Positions 24,757 to 34,361 of a stretch of DNA of 34,683 nt are shown here, one piece after another. The translations under genes and the position numbers were made by a program. Below the pieces are notes generated by a model. The model searched no databases, was not told the origin of the DNA, and was given only the letters and a program-made list of their open reading frames with translations. Within the stretch, counting starts at the first letter, position 1, and each line of letters begins with the position of its first letter. Origin of the DNA: Paracoccaceae bacterium (GTDB lineage Bacteria; Pseudomonadota; Alphaproteobacteria; Rhodobacterales; Rhodobacteraceae). The stretch spans positions 1 through 34,683 of the forward strand of contig JAABTV010000040.1 in NCBI GenBank assembly GCA_011389685.1, in the 5' to 3' direction.

Positions 24757-25859
24757 TGAAAGGTCTTTCTCGGATCGAACGCATCGCGCACGCCTTCGAA
24801 GATGAAGACGAGCAACGACAGCATGACGGCGAATGTGGTGAAGGCGGTAAAGGCCAGCCATGGGGCCTGAAGGTTCTGCTTGGCCTGAAGCGTCAATTCG
24901 CCAAGGCTTGGCGCGCTGGCCGGCAGGCCGAAACCCAGGAAATCGAGGCTGGCCAGCAGCGCGATCGTGCCGGTGACGATAAAGGGCAGCATGGTCAGCG
25001 TCGCCACCATCGCGTTGGGCAGCATGTGGCGGAACATGATCTTGGTATTCGACACGCCCAGCGCCTTGGCCGCGCGCACATATTCAAGGTTTCGCGCGCG
25101 GAGGAACTCGGCCCGCACCACGCCCACCAGCGCGGTCCAGCCGAACAGCACCGTGATAAACACCAGAAGCCAGAAACTTCGCCCCAGCACCGCGAACATG
25201 ATGATGATCACGTAAAGCTGCGGCGTCGCGCTCCAGATCTCGATGAGGCGCTGAAAGATCAGGTCGAGCCAGCCGCCGAAATAGCCCTGCACCGCCCCTG
25301 CCGCGACGCCCAGCGCACTGGCCAGCACAGTCACGATCAGGGTAAAGAGCACCGACAATCGAAACCCGTAGATGACACGCGCCATCACGTCGCGTTTCGT
25401 GTCGTCCGTGCCAAGGAGATTGCCCTCGCCCGGCGGCAGCGGCGCCGCGCCCGGCCGGTCGACGCTGGTTTCATAGGAATAGGGGATGATCGGCCAGATC
25501 ATCCACCCCTTCTCGATCGCCTCGCCGTCGATCACGCCATCCTCTGCCTGCTCGATCAGGGATTCGGGCTCATCGAAACACAGGTCCAGCCCCCCGGTCA
25601 CGATCAGGCATTGCACCTCGGGGTCGCGATAGATCGCCTCGGTCCTGAAATCTCCGCCAAAGGTGGTCTCGGGGTAGAAATTGAAGATCGGGAAATAGAA
25701 CTCGCCGCGATACTGCACGACGATCGGCTTGTCATTGGCGATGAACTCGGCAAACAGGCTGGTCCCGAACAGGGCGAGGAAGATCCACAAGGACCAGAAC
25801 GCCCGACCGTTGCGCCGGAAATTGCGCCAGCGACGCTGATTGAGGGGGGAAAGCGCCAT
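24753..25859 (-). CDS. yejE: YejE, permease of the YejABEF transporter
   Basis: A 368-residue permease. The N-terminal NQRRWRNFRRNGRAFWSLWI leads into the first helix, followed by a long periplasmic loop typical of YejE (YRGEFYFPIFNFYPETTFGG, then GWMIWPIIPYSYET), then the motif LLGTDDTKRDVMARVIYGFR and a transport core with the EAA loop AAKALGVSNTKIMFRHMLPN. The ATG at 25859 abuts the TAG of a 33-codon ORF upstream and has AAGGA ten bases before it. Its stop overlaps the yejF start. It works with YejB. Confidence 0.94.
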   Translation of the reverse strand: MALSPLNQRRWRNFRRNGRAFWSLWIFLALFGTSLFAEFIANDKPIVVQYRGEFYFPIFNFYPETTFGGDFRTEAIYRDPEVQCLIVTGGLDLCFDEPESLIEQAEDGVIDGEAIEKGWMIWPIIPYSYETSVDRPGAAPLPPGEGNLLGTDDTKRDVMARVIYGFRLSVLFTLIVTVLASALGVAAGAVQGYFGGWLDLIFQRLIEIWSATPQLYVIIIMFAVLGRSFWLLVFITVLFGWTALVGVVRAEFLRARNLEYVRAAKALGVSNTKIMFRHMLPNAMVATLTMLPFIVTGTIALLASLDFLGFGLPASAPSLGELTLQAKQNLQAPWLAFTAFTTFAVMLSLLVFIFEGVRDAFDPRKTFQ

Positions 25860-25961
25860 CTAGGGTGTTTCCTTTTCGCGGGAAACACCGGCATCGGATT
25901 TCGCGTCCGAGCCGAAGGCGAGAGGCAGCGAAATCTGATACCGCTTGAAAAGAAAACGCAT
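25860..25961 (-). CDS. Possible 33-residue protein in the yejB-yejE junction
   Basis: An ATG-started frame ([20 protein letters not shown]...) fills the gap between yejB and yejE exactly. Its ATG shares a base with the yejB stop (TGATG), with GAGGGAGGG just upstream, and its TAG directly adjoins the yejE ATG. The protein has a basic, partly hydrophobic N-terminus and a polar tail, and no recognised family. It might be a real small protein, a coupling leader that carries ribosomes from yejB to yejE, or chance. Confidence 0.45.
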   Translation of the reverse strand: MRFLFKRYQISLPLAFGSDAKSDAGVSREKETP

Positions 25962-27079
25962 CAGCCCTCCCTCTTCTCGAAGTCGATCCGCGGATCGACG
26001 AGCACATACATCGCATCACTCAGGATACCGACGACAAGGCCGATCAGGCCGAAAATGAACAGCGTGCCGAACATCACCGGGTAATCCCGCGCCACCGCCG
26101 CCTCGAACCCGAGCCGCCCCAGACCGTCGAGCGAAAAGATCGTCTCGATAATGAGCGAGCCGCCGAAAAATACCCCGATGAACACCGCCGGAAAGCCCGC
26201 GATCACGATCAGCATCGCGTTGCGGAAGACATGCCCGTAAAGCACCCGCCCCTCACTCAGCCCCTTGGCGCGGGCCGTCATGACATAGTGTTTCTTGATC
26301 TCGTCGAGAAAGCTGTTCTTGGTCAGAAGCGTCAGCGTCGCAAAGGCCGAGATAGTCGAGGCCAGAACCGGCAGGGTGATGTGCCAGAAATAATCCAGCG
26401 CCTTGCCGATCAGGCTCAGTTGGTCCCAGTTGTCACTGGTCAGGCCCCGCAGCGGAAACACCTGCCAGTATGAGCCGCCCGCGAACAGCACCAGCAGCAG
26501 GATGGCGAACAGGAACCCGGGAATCGCATAGGCCACGATGATCGCGCCGCTGGTCCATGTGTCGAACTTGCTGCCATCATTTACCGCCTTGCGAATGCCC
26601 AGCGGGATCGACACCAGATAGGCAATCAGGGTCGACCACAGGCCAAGCGAGATCGACACCGGCATCTTTTCCAGAACAAGGTCGATCACGCTGATCGAGC
26701 GGAAATAGCTCTCGCCGAAATCGAACCGCATGTAATTCCACACCATGCCCAGAAACCGCTCAAGCGGCGGCTTGTCGAAACCGAACTCCTGCTCAAGCTG
26801 TTCGATGAATTCCTTGGGCAACCCACGGGCGCCGACATATTTCGAATCACCCCCCGACCCGACAAAGAAATCCTCGCCCACGAGGTCCGAACTGCCAGCC
26901 TGATCGCCGCCACCGCCGCCGGCAAATCCCGAAAACACGTCGCCCCGGCCCTGAATCTGCGCCAGAACCTGTTCGACAGGCCCTCCGGGCACGAACTGGA
27001 CCAGCGTGAAATTGATGACCATGATCCCGAACAGCGTGGGAATGATCAGCAACAACCGCCGCAGGAAATAGGCGCCCAT
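25961..27079 (-). CDS. yejB: YejB, permease of the YejABEF transporter
   Basis: A 372-residue permease beginning [21 protein letters not shown] Gly-rich periplasmic stretch (about residues 42-85, including [13 protein letters not shown]) and the [20 protein letters not shown] segment mark YejB rather than DppB. The transport core includes the EAA loop in [23 protein letters not shown]. It ends [15 protein letters not shown]. The start lies seven bases after the yejA stop. Family fit is good. Confidence 0.95.
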   Translation of the reverse strand: MGAYFLRRLLLIIPTLFGIMVINFTLVQFVPGGPVEQVLAQIQGRGDVFSGFAGGGGGDQAGSSDLVGEDFFVGSGGDSKYVGARGLPKEFIEQLEQEFGFDKPPLERFLGMVWNYMRFDFGESYFRSISVIDLVLEKMPVSISLGLWSTLIAYLVSIPLGIRKAVNDGSKFDTWTSGAIIVAYAIPGFLFAILLLVLFAGGSYWQVFPLRGLTSDNWDQLSLIGKALDYFWHITLPVLASTISAFATLTLLTKNSFLDEIKKHYVMTARAKGLSEGRVLYGHVFRNAMLIVIAGFPAVFIGVFFGGSLIIETIFSLDGLGRLGFEAAVARDYPVMFGTLFIFGLIGLVVGILSDAMYVLVDPRIDFEKREG

Positions 27080-27086
27080 GCCGCCC

Positions 27087-29042
27087 CTACCTCAGCGCGC
27101 CCGAGGCTTTGAGCGCCGCGGCTTTCTCGGGGTTCACCCACCAGAAATCCATCACCCCGACGTCAAAGGGCGGCAAAGGCTCGGGATGTTCATACATGTT
27201 CCAGTAGCTCAGCCAGTACTTGTCCTTGAACCATGTCGGCACCATGAACCGCTCATAACGCAGAACCCGGTCCAGCGCCATGAGCGCGGTCTGCGATTCC
27301 TCCCGGGTCTCGGCTTCGAGCGCGATATCGATGATCCGGTCCACCAGCGGGCTGGCCAGCCCGGCCGGGTTGAACACGCTGAACTCGGCCTCGGCCGATC
27401 CGTAACGCTGATGCAGCCCGGTGCCCGCTTCGAGAAACGGGATATAGGCGTCATAGATCATGTCATAGTCGAAATCGCGTTCAAGCAGCGTGTATTGCGC
27501 CGAGTCGATGGCATTGACCCGCGCATCTATCCCCATGCGCTTGAGGTTCTTGGCGTAGACCTCGATCGCGGCGCTCAGCGTCGAGGGAAAGCTCGACGGG
27601 ATCGGAAAGTCGATGGTCAGCGGCTCGCCCTGGGCATTGCGCCGCATCCCGTCATCGCCAACGATCCAGCCCGTTTCATCCAGAAGCCGCATCGCACGAC
27701 GCAGGTTGCGCCGGTCGGTCTGGCGCGTGCCGTCCGAGGAATGGGCCATCACTGCCGGCTCTTCCAGAACCGCTTGCGGCACCAGATCGCCCAGACTTTC
27801 CAGCAATTCGCGTTCGGCCCCTTCCGGCACGCCCTTGGCCTCGTGCGGGGCGTTCTGCACGAAGGAATGGCGCTGCGCGTAAAGATCGTATTGCAGCGAC
27901 GCATTGGTCCATTCGAAATTGAACGCCAGCGCGATCGCCTCGCGCAGCTTAGGATCGGCGAACTTGTCGCGCCGCAGGTTGAAGATGAATCCCGTCGGCG
28001 TCGGCGGCGTGCCATCGGGCAGCTCGACCACCTTGACATCGCCCCGCTGCACCGCCGGGAAATCGTAACTGGTCGCCCACTTCTTGGGGTCGTTCTCGTC
28101 TCGGAACGTGTATTCGCCCGCCTTGAACGCCTCGAACGCGGCGGAATCATCGGCGAAAAACTCAACCCGGATTTCATCGAAATTGTGCCGGCCACGGTTG
28201 ATCGGCAAATCCCAGCCCCAGTAATCGGGGTTGCGCCGGTAAACCACGCGGCGGTTCACTTCGTGGCTTTCCAGAACATAAGGCCCCGACCCCGGCGGAT
28301 GGGTCAGCCGCGATTCATCCAGCCGCGCACCGGTTTCCTCGTACCATTTGCGGGGAAAGACCGGGGTGCCGCCGACCTGATCAATCAGGCTCCTGCGCGA
28401 GATACCCTCGGCAAAAGTGAACTTGACCGTGTGATCGTCCAACGCCTCGGCACTCAACACCCGCTTGGCCACCGCGACGGCATAGGAAGGCAAGCCCTGT
28501 TCCAGGAAAAGATTGTGCGAAAACACCACGTCATGCGCCGTGACCGGCGTGCCGTCCGAGAACCGCGCCTCGGGCCGCATGTGGAAAATCACCCAGGTCT
28601 TGCCTTCGTCATACTCGATACGCTCGGCCAGAAGCCCGTAATTCTCGCCATAGGCATCTGCCGGGCCCGACCCCAGCAGGGATTCATAGGTCGTCCAGAT
28701 CAATGTTCCGCTGGCCCGCCCCTTGCGCGTATAGGGGTTGAGCGAATCGAACGTGCCCAGCGCATAACGCACCATCGCACCGCCCCTGGGTGCATCGGGG
28801 TTCACATAGTCGAAATGCTCGAAATCCTCCGGGTATGTCAGATCGCCGAAATAGGAATAGCCATGCGACCGGATGATCCCGTCCTCCTCGGCGGGCAGCG
28901 GCCCTGCCGCCAGAGCCAGAATCAGGATGCTGCTCAGCACCATGAGCAGCCGTGCCAGCCGGGGGGCTTCCGCGGGCTGCGCTCGGGCCACGCGAACCCG
29001 TGGCTTGCCGGATGTCACCTGTCTTGGACACGCATGTTGCAT
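27087..29042 (-). CDS. yejA: YejA-like periplasmic peptide-binding protein
   Basis: A 651-residue solute-binding protein, longer than dipeptide-binding proteins and typical of YejA. Marks include [28 protein letters not shown] near the mature N-terminus, [10 protein letters not shown] and the YTRREM-like [20 protein letters not shown]. An export signal ([20 protein letters not shown]) is present but preceded by about 30 polar residues when the ATG at 29042 is used. That ATG has GGGAG five bases upstream; an internal ATG at 28943 would give a conventional signal peptide. First gene of yejABEF. It delivers peptides to YejBE. Confidence 0.92.
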   Translation of the reverse strand: MQHACPRQVTSGKPRVRVARAQPAEAPRLARLLMVLSSILILALAAGPLPAEEDGIIRSHGYSYFGDLTYPEDFEHFDYVNPDAPRGGAMVRYALGTFDSLNPYTRKGRASGTLIWTTYESLLGSGPADAYGENYGLLAERIEYDEGKTWVIFHMRPEARFSDGTPVTAHDVVFSHNLFLEQGLPSYAVAVAKRVLSAEALDDHTVKFTFAEGISRRSLIDQVGGTPVFPRKWYEETGARLDESRLTHPPGSGPYVLESHEVNRRVVYRRNPDYWGWDLPINRGRHNFDEIRVEFFADDSAAFEAFKAGEYTFRDENDPKKWATSYDFPAVQRGDVKVVELPDGTPPTPTGFIFNLRRDKFADPKLREAIALAFNFEWTNASLQYDLYAQRHSFVQNAPHEAKGVPEGAERELLESLGDLVPQAVLEEPAVMAHSSDGTRQTDRRNLRRAMRLLDETGWIVGDDGMRRNAQGEPLTIDFPIPSSFPSTLSAAIEVYAKNLKRMGIDARVNAIDSAQYTLLERDFDYDMIYDAYIPFLEAGTGLHQRYGSAEAEFSVFNPAGLASPLVDRIIDIALEAETREESQTALMALDRVLRYERFMVPTWFKDKYWLSYWNMYEHPEPLPPFDVGVMDFWWVNPEKAAALKASGALR

Positions 29043-29107
29043 TCCGTCTCCCTCTCATGTGGACCGGCCGCAGGCCAGCTTTGGCGCAGGCATCGGCCTC
29101 TGACCCA

Positions 29108-29136
29108 CGCTAATGGGCAGGGCAGGGCATGTTCAA
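29108..29136 (-). promoter_or_regulatory. Candidate promoter of yejABEF
   Basis: On the minus strand TTGAAC (29136-29131) and TTAGCG (29113-29108) are separated by 17 bases, resembling -35 and -10 elements. They lie between the terminator of the upstream cytochrome gene and the yejA start, where the operon promoter is expected. Confidence 0.35.
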
Positions 29137-29173
29137 GTTGCGAATGCGTCAACTGGACGTGAGAGAACCCATC

Positions 29174-29204
29174 AAAAAGGCCGCCTCCCCAATGGGGGGC
29201 GGCC
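29174..29204 (-). terminator. Intrinsic terminator of the cytochrome c gene
   Basis: On the minus strand a GC-rich stem (GGCCGCC...GGGG with AGGCGGCC, one bulged base, short loop ATT) is followed by TTTTT. It is 23 bases past the cytochrome stop, so it is a standard Rho-independent terminator separating that gene from yejABEF. Confidence 0.88.
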
Positions 29205-29226
29205 CATCTTGGAAACGTGCCCGGCC

Positions 29227-29754
29227 TCAGTCACCCACAACTTCAAGATAGGCGATCAGGTTCGCGCGATCCTCGGCCTTGGGCAACCCGGCAAAGCTCA
29301 TCGAAGTGCCCGGGGTCGCGCTGCGCGGGCTTTCCAGAAACGCGTTGAGATTCTCGGGGCTCCAGACATCGCCGATCTGATCGAGATTGCCCGAGTAGGC
29401 CCCGAACCCGTCCGCCGCACCAACCGGGCGTCCGACGACGGCATGAAGCGACGGGCCGGTCCCGTGCTCGCCTTCACCCAGTTTATGGCAGGCCCGGCAC
29501 TTGGAAAAGACACGTTCGCCCTTGTCCAGATCCGCCGCTGCAAGCAATTCTTCGAAGGTCGGCTCGTCCTTGGCCGCAGCTTCCACATCATCGCCTTCGT
29601 CAACGGCAATGACATAACCGGCGGCATGATCTTCACCGCCATGCCCGCCGCCCGTCGCATAGAGCCCTTCCGCCGCCCATTTACCCAGCATGAACACCAG
29701 AAGTGCCCCACAGAAGGCGCCGATAATCTTGGTGGATGTCATCGTGTCAAACAT
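29227..29754 (-). CDS. cycM: Membrane-anchored cytochrome c (cytochrome cy/c552 type)
   Basis: A 175-residue monohaem cytochrome c. The N-terminal uncleaved anchor (about residues 9-27, TKIIGAFCGALLVFMLGKW) is followed by an acidic linker and a mitochondrial-type cytochrome domain with CRACH at 86-90 and a Met ligand in GTSMSFAGL. This build matches cytochrome cy of Rhodobacter capsulatus and c552 of Paracoccus, which carry electrons from the bc1 complex to terminal oxidases, including cbb3. The ATG at 29754 has GGAAG upstream. Monocistronic, with a terminator after it. Confidence 0.92.
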   Translation of the reverse strand: MFDTMTSTKIIGAFCGALLVFMLGKWAAEGLYATGGGHGGEDHAAGYVIAVDEGDDVEAAAKDEPTFEELLAAADLDKGERVFSKCRACHKLGEGEHGTGPSLHAVVGRPVGAADGFGAYSGNLDQIGDVWSPENLNAFLESPRSATPGTSMSFAGLPKAEDRANLIAYLEVVGD

Positions 29755-29879
29755 GTGCCCGCTTCCGAAAATTGGTCTCGCTTCGGCGCGTATCTATCCG
29801 CTTCCCCTCGGGCAAAGCAAGGTGTAGTTTCCGCGACCAATCGCCCTTTCGGGCGTAAATCGACAGGAAAGCACGAAAA

Positions 29880-30710
29880 ATGACCCAGCGGATCGCCTTT
29901 CAGGGAGAGCCGGGCGCCTATTCCCACGAGGCTTGCCATACCGCCCGCCCCGAACTCGAGGCGCTGCCCTGCGACACGTTCGAAGAGGTGATCGGCGCGG
30001 TGCGCGACGCTCGCGCCGATCTCGCCATGCTTCCGGTCGAGAACACGACCTATGGCCGCGTGGCCGACATTCACCGGCTCCTGCCCGAAAGCGGTCTGCA
30101 TATCGTGGGCGAATCCTTTGTCCGCGTGCGCATCTGCCTGCTGGCCAATCCCGGCACCCGGATCGAGGACATCCAAACGGTGCGCGCGCATCTCGTGCTG
30201 CTGCCGCAATCGGCCGCGTTTCTCCGGCAACACGGGATCCAGGGCATCGCCGCCGCCGACAGCGCCGGCGCCGCGGCCGAGCTTGCCCGGCTCAAGACCC
30301 CGGGCGAGGGCGTCCTGGCCTCTGCACTGGCGGGCGAAATCTACGGGCTCGACGTGCTGGCCCGCAATATCGAGGATAACGGCCACAACACCACCCGCTT
30401 TGTCATCATGTCGCGCGAGCCCGATTATTCACCCCGGGGCGAGTTGGGCATGATGACCAGCTTTGTTTTCGAGGTGCGCAACATTCCCGCCGCGCTCTAC
30501 AAGGCGATGGGCGGGTTCGCCACCAACGGCGTGAACATGACCAAACTCGAAAGCTACATGGTCGATGGCTCGTTCACCGCCACCCGCTTCTGGGCCGATA
30601 TCGACGGCCACCCGGATGATCCGGCCGTGAAACGCGCGCTGGACGAACTGGGCTATTTCACCTCGCATCTCGAGATCATGGGTGTCTACCCGGCCGATCG
30701 GGTGCGCTGA
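29880..30710 (+). CDS. pheA: Prephenate dehydratase
   Basis: A 276-residue monofunctional enzyme that converts prephenate to phenylpyruvate in phenylalanine synthesis. The catalytic domain starts RIAFQGEPGAYSHEA and has LPVENTTYGRV and the catalytic TTRF motif at 171-174. A C-terminal ACT domain follows, with NMTKLESYMV at 219-228 in the place of the common ESRP phenylalanine-binding motif. There is no chorismate mutase domain. Divergent from the cytochrome gene. The start ATG follows AGGAAAG. Confidence 0.95.
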   Translation: MTQRIAFQGEPGAYSHEACHTARPELEALPCDTFEEVIGAVRDARADLAMLPVENTTYGRVADIHRLLPESGLHIVGESFVRVRICLLANPGTRIEDIQTVRAHLVLLPQSAAFLRQHGIQGIAAADSAGAAAELARLKTPGEGVLASALAGEIYGLDVLARNIEDNGHNTTRFVIMSREPDYSPRGELGMMTSFVFEVRNIPAALYKAMGGFATNGVNMTKLESYMVDGSFTATRFWADIDGHPDDPAVKRALDELGYFTSHLEIMGVYPADRVR

Positions 30711-30717
30711 TCCCTCG

Positions 30718-30742
30718 GCCCGGGCTGCACCCGCCCCGGGGC
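30718..30742. terminator. GC-rich hairpin between convergent pheA and SRPBCC genes
   Basis: GCCCGGG and CCCCGGGGC form an imperfect stem with a short loop, in the 39-base gap between the two stop codons. It probably ends both transcripts, though no T-run is seen. Confidence 0.45.
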
Positions 30743-30749
30743 GCCAACC

Positions 30750-31220
30750 TCACGCCATGCGCGACTTGTAGCTCTCTTCCATCGCCTTGGCATATTCGGC
30801 TACGCGCACCTTGAACTTCTTGTTCAGGTTTCCCTTGGCCAGCTTCAGCGATTGCACCAGCAGACGCATCGACAAGGTCTGCGGCTTCAACTCGAGTTCG
30901 AGTCCCAGCCGTGTGCGATGCCGCGACAATGCGACCAGATCGACAATCAAATGCCCACCCATGCCGGGTGAGCGGCTTTCAAACAGCATCCGGTTGGGCG
31001 GGTCATACTCGGTCAATTCGATCTCGATCTCGCGCCGCTTGCCGCGCATCTGAAAGGCGATGTCCCACGCCATGCCAAGGCCCGGTTCTCGTAGCGAATC
31101 CATGCGCGAAACCTCGGCTCCGCGCCGCAGCGCCAACCGCTCGAACCTGTCGAAATCCGACACCACGCCGAACACATGCTCCAGCGGGGCCTCGATATCT
31201 TCCTTGGTCGAAAAAATCAT
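30750..31220 (-). CDS. SRPBCC-fold (START-like) protein
   Basis: A 156-residue cytoplasmic protein. The opening MIFSTKEDIEAPLEHVFGVVSDFDRFERLALRRG and the later LTEYDPPNRMLFESRSPGMGG strand pattern fit the SRPBCC ligand-binding fold; the end is a long basic helix. No catalytic residues can be assigned. It follows nudC by 30 bases and is probably co-transcribed with it. Function unknown. Confidence 0.8.
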   Translation of the reverse strand: MIFSTKEDIEAPLEHVFGVVSDFDRFERLALRRGAEVSRMDSLREPGLGMAWDIAFQMRGKRREIEIELTEYDPPNRMLFESRSPGMGGHLIVDLVALSRHRTRLGLELELKPQTLSMRLLVQSLKLAKGNLNKKFKVRVAEYAKAMEESYKSRMA

Positions 31221-31250
31221 GGATACCTGCCGTTTCCTGTCACTGTCGCG

Positions 31251-32216
31251 TCAATCGAGCCTGTCCGCAAGCCAGTTCCAAAGGATGAAATGCGCGATTG
31301 ACCCTTTTCTGGCCGGCTTCATGAGCGGATTCTGCCCTGAAAACGCATCGGCAATCTCTTCGCGGCTGAACCATTGGGCGGTTTCGATCTCGACCGGGTC
31401 GATGGTGATCTCGTCGCTCAGCGCCTCGCCGTGACAACCGATCATCAGGGAGCTGGGATAGGGCCAGGGTTGCGAGGCAAGGTAATCGACACGCCCGACC
31501 TCGATCGCGGCTTCTTCCGCGACCTCGCGGCGCACCGCGGCCTCGATCGTCTCGCCCGGCTCGACGAACCCCGCCAACAGCGAATACATGCCTTGGGGCC
31601 AGCCATGACTGCGCCCCATCAACACCTTGTTGGCGCGCGTGATCAGCATGATCACCACCGGGTCGGTGCGCGGGAAATGCTGGGCACCGCAGCCCGCGCA
31701 AGCCCGCTGCCAACCGGCCTGGATCATCTCGCTTTCATGCCCGCATTTGGCACAGAACCGGTGGCTTCTGTGCCAGCTCAGGATCGCCTTGGCCGTCGCC
31801 GCCACTTCCGCATCGCGCGGGCCGATCCGCGCCATCACGGCGCGCAATTCGCGAAACGCGCTGCCCTCGGGTGCCTTGGGATGAACCTGCTCGCTGGGAT
31901 CAAAGAACGCGGCCAGCGCCTCGGCGTCGATCTCGCCCGGCTCCCAATGCGAGATATCGGCCCCGAAAAGCGCCGCGTTCCCTTCCAGCCCGAGAAAAAT
32001 CATCTCACCCGCACCAACAAGAACCGGATGATCCAGAGGCACGCGAACCAGGGTATCGCGCGCGTCACCTGCAAAAAGCGGCTTGCTGCGCCAGATCACG
32101 ATCGCCCGGCTGTCGGGATCGCGGCGCGCCTTGGCAAGCCCCTCGGCATTGCCCCGCAGATGCGCCGCCCGGTCAAGACCCGCCCCCCCGAACGTCACCG
32201 TTTCCGCCAACCGCAT
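31251..32216 (-). CDS. nudC: NADH pyrophosphatase NudC
   Basis: A 321-residue Nudix hydrolase that cleaves NAD(H) to NMN(H) and AMP and can remove NAD caps from RNA. A zinc ribbon has Cys155, Cys158, Cys173 and Cys176 (CAKCG and CAGCG). The Nudix box starts at G216 (GFVEPGETIEAAVRREVAEE), and SQPWPYPSS at 248-256 is the NudC signature that sets it apart from other Nudix proteins. The start at 32216 was chosen for its GGAGG seven bases upstream; a frame to 32276 adds 20 atypical residues. Confidence 0.95.
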   Translation of the reverse strand: MRLAETVTFGGAGLDRAAHLRGNAEGLAKARRDPDSRAIVIWRSKPLFAGDARDTLVRVPLDHPVLVGAGEMIFLGLEGNAALFGADISHWEPGEIDAEALAAFFDPSEQVHPKAPEGSAFRELRAVMARIGPRDAEVAATAKAILSWHRSHRFCAKCGHESEMIQAGWQRACAGCGAQHFPRTDPVVIMLITRANKVLMGRSHGWPQGMYSLLAGFVEPGETIEAAVRREVAEEAAIEVGRVDYLASQPWPYPSSLMIGCHGEALSDEITIDPVEIETAQWFSREEIADAFSGQNPLMKPARKGSIAHFILWNWLADRLD

Positions 32217-32307
32217 GCCCGTGCCTCCCTTTACGCCCGGATGTTGCATGTTTGCCCACGGCGCGCAATCACACACAGGCCGAACGGCGCGCCACGCACC
32301 CTTAAGG

Positions 32308-32333
32308 GTTGATTATTAAACTTTTATTCAACC
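32308..32333. promoter_or_regulatory. AT-rich inverted repeat in the nudC-nucleotidase divergent region
   Basis: GGTTGA and TCAACC flank a 14-base AT-rich centre (TTATTAAACTTTTA...). This AT-rich island stands out in the 240-base gap between two divergent genes and is the most promoter-like part. A binding protein cannot be named. Confidence 0.3.
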
Positions 32334-32456
32334 TTTTGATTTGAACCCGCGTGGATATCACCCTAACCTGCACCTCCCGACGCCAACACCGAACGCCACG
32401 ATTCAACGCAACCTCGGGCCACCCTGAAGCCGCAATACGAGAGCCAAGGCAAGGCA

Positions 32457-34352
32457 TTGAAAAACCTGACATCGATCATGGCGGATTCTGTTGCTCTGCA
32501 GATCACGCTCTTGCAGACCACCGACCTGCATGGCGCATTGCGCGGTTATGACTATCTTGCCGACAAACCCACCGCCACGGGCGGGCTGGCGCGCATTGCC
32601 ACGCTGATTCATCAATGCCGGAACGAACACCCCAACACGCTTCTTTTCGATTGCGGCGACATGCTTCAGGGCAGCATTGCCTGCGACCTGATCGCCCGGC
32701 AGGAGCTGGATCATGGCGGTGAGAATCCGGTGATCGCGGCCATGAACAGCCTGAACTATGACGCCGCGACTCCGGGCAATCATGATTTCGACTACGGGGC
32801 GGATTTCCTGTTCGATACGATCGCGACGGCACGCTTTCCGTTTCTCTGCTGCAATCTGCATCGCACCGGCTCCGGGCTGATTACCGGCCCCCCCGCATTC
32901 GCTCCGCACCGAATCCTCGAACGACGCTTTCGCGATACGAAAGGCGCCATGCATGACCTGCGAATCGGCGTCACCGGCTGCCTGCCGCCGCAAACCCTCG
33001 AATGGGATCACCACCTCGCCGCCGAATTCCTTGTCCGCGACATGGTCAGCGCCGTGCGCGACGAGGTGGCGACGATGCGGAGCGCAGGCTGTGACCTCGT
33101 CGTGATCCTCGCCCATAGCGGCCTTGAAAACAGCTCCCGCGCGGGGGCCGAGAATGCCATCCTGCCGCTGGCCGGCCTTGAAGGGGTGGATGCGGTCCTC
33201 GGCGGGCATACCCATACGCGCTTTCCCGGGCCGGTCGGGTTTACCCATCCCGCGATTGACGGGGAATCCGGCTTGGTCCATGGCACCCCGGTTGTGATGG
33301 GCGGCTTCTGGGGCAGCCACCTTGGCGCCATCGACCTGACGCTCGAACCGGGGGCAGGTGCGGGCTGGCGGGTGCAACGGGCCGCCTCCCGCCTGATCCC
33401 GGTGGCCGAACCGGCAAGCACCCGACCGGCCGCCGAAAGCTGCGGGATCCTGTCCATCACCCGCCCCGCCCACGAGGCAACACTCGCCCGCATCCGCGAA
33501 CCGGTCGGCGAAACCCGCGCCCCGCTGCACAGCTTCTTTTCGCTCTTCGCCAATGATGCCGCGCTGCAACTCGTCGCGCGGGCACAAGCGGGGTTCCTGC
33601 GCGAGGCGATATGCGGCACCGACCTTGCCGACCTGCCGCTGCTCTCGGCCGCGGCGCCCTACAAGACCGGGCGCCGGTCCGGCGTCGATCACTACACCCA
33701 CGTGCCCCCCGGCCCCCTGACTCTGCGCAGCCTCGCCGACCTCTACCTCTACCCCAACCCGTTCTGCGCCCTGCGCATCACCGGCGCGGGGCTGCGCCAC
33801 TGGCTCGAACACAGCGCCAGCCTGTTTTCACGGCTCGACCCCGGCGATCCCGCTCCCCAACCGCTCCTGCGCGAGGCCTTCCCGGGCTACAAGTTCGACG
33901 TGATCTGCGGAGTGAGCTATGAGATCGACCTCTCGCAGACGGCGCGGTTCGACAGCAACAGCATGGTGTCCGACGCGAGGGCCACCCGCATTCGCAACCT
34001 TCGCTGGAACGGCCAGCGCGTGAGCGACGGTATGGAATTTCTCGTCGCCACCAACGCCTTCCGCGCCCACGGCATCGGGTTCCCGCCCGAACAGGGCTAT
34101 GACCCGACCCCCGAGATCGTGTTCGAAAGCCCGATCTGGACCCGCGACATCCTGCGCCGCCATGTCGCCACGCACGGCCCGCTCGACACCAAGATCCGGC
34201 CGATCTGGTCATTCACGCCCCTCGGCGGGGTGCGCACCACTGTCGCGACATCTCCCGACGCCCGCGCCTATCTCGACGACCCCCACCTGCCCCCGGTCAA
34301 GGATCTTGGCGACACCCCCGACGGCTTCATGCAGCTTTGCCTGACGATCTGA
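32457..34352 (+). CDS. CpdB-like 2',3'-cyclic-nucleotide phosphodiesterase/3'-nucleotidase family protein
   Basis: A protein of up to 631 residues in the metallophosphoesterase/5'-nucleotidase family. Metal and phosphate motifs appear in order: LLQTTDLHGAL, LLFDCGDMLQGS, ATPGNHDFDYG, VILAHSGLE and GGHTHTRFPGP. A C-terminal 5'-nucleotidase domain (from about 370) has FSLFANDAALQLVARAQ and NPFCALRITGAGLRHWLEHSA. Such enzymes open 2',3'-cyclic nucleotides and remove the 3' phosphate. Unlike E. coli CpdB it has no signal peptide, so it would be cytoplasmic unless exported otherwise. The start is a TTG at 32457 behind AAGGCAAGG; an ATG at 32478 has no ribosome-binding site. Confidence 0.87.
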   Translation: MKNLTSIMADSVALQITLLQTTDLHGALRGYDYLADKPTATGGLARIATLIHQCRNEHPNTLLFDCGDMLQGSIACDLIARQELDHGGENPVIAAMNSLNYDAATPGNHDFDYGADFLFDTIATARFPFLCCNLHRTGSGLITGPPAFAPHRILERRFRDTKGAMHDLRIGVTGCLPPQTLEWDHHLAAEFLVRDMVSAVRDEVATMRSAGCDLVVILAHSGLENSSRAGAENAILPLAGLEGVDAVLGGHTHTRFPGPVGFTHPAIDGESGLVHGTPVVMGGFWGSHLGAIDLTLEPGAGAGWRVQRAASRLIPVAEPASTRPAAESCGILSITRPAHEATLARIREPVGETRAPLHSFFSLFANDAALQLVARAQAGFLREAICGTDLADLPLLSAAAPYKTGRRSGVDHYTHVPPGPLTLRSLADLYLYPNPFCALRITGAGLRHWLEHSASLFSRLDPGDPAPQPLLREAFPGYKFDVICGVSYEIDLSQTARFDSNSMVSDARATRIRNLRWNGQRVSDGMEFLVATNAFRAHGIGFPPEQGYDPTPEIVFESPIWTRDILRRHVATHGPLDTKIRPIWSFTPLGGVRTTVATSPDARAYLDDPHLPPVKDLGDTPDGFMQLCLTI

Positions 34353-34361
34353 GCGCACCGC

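Noticed and set aside
22762-24759. 665-codon plus-strand open frame
   Set aside because: It overlaps the end of the EEP-family gene and is antisense to yejF, with shadow-frame composition and no ribosome-binding site.
27078-29162. 694-codon plus-strand open frame
   Set aside because: It is antisense to yejA, which matches its family over its full length.
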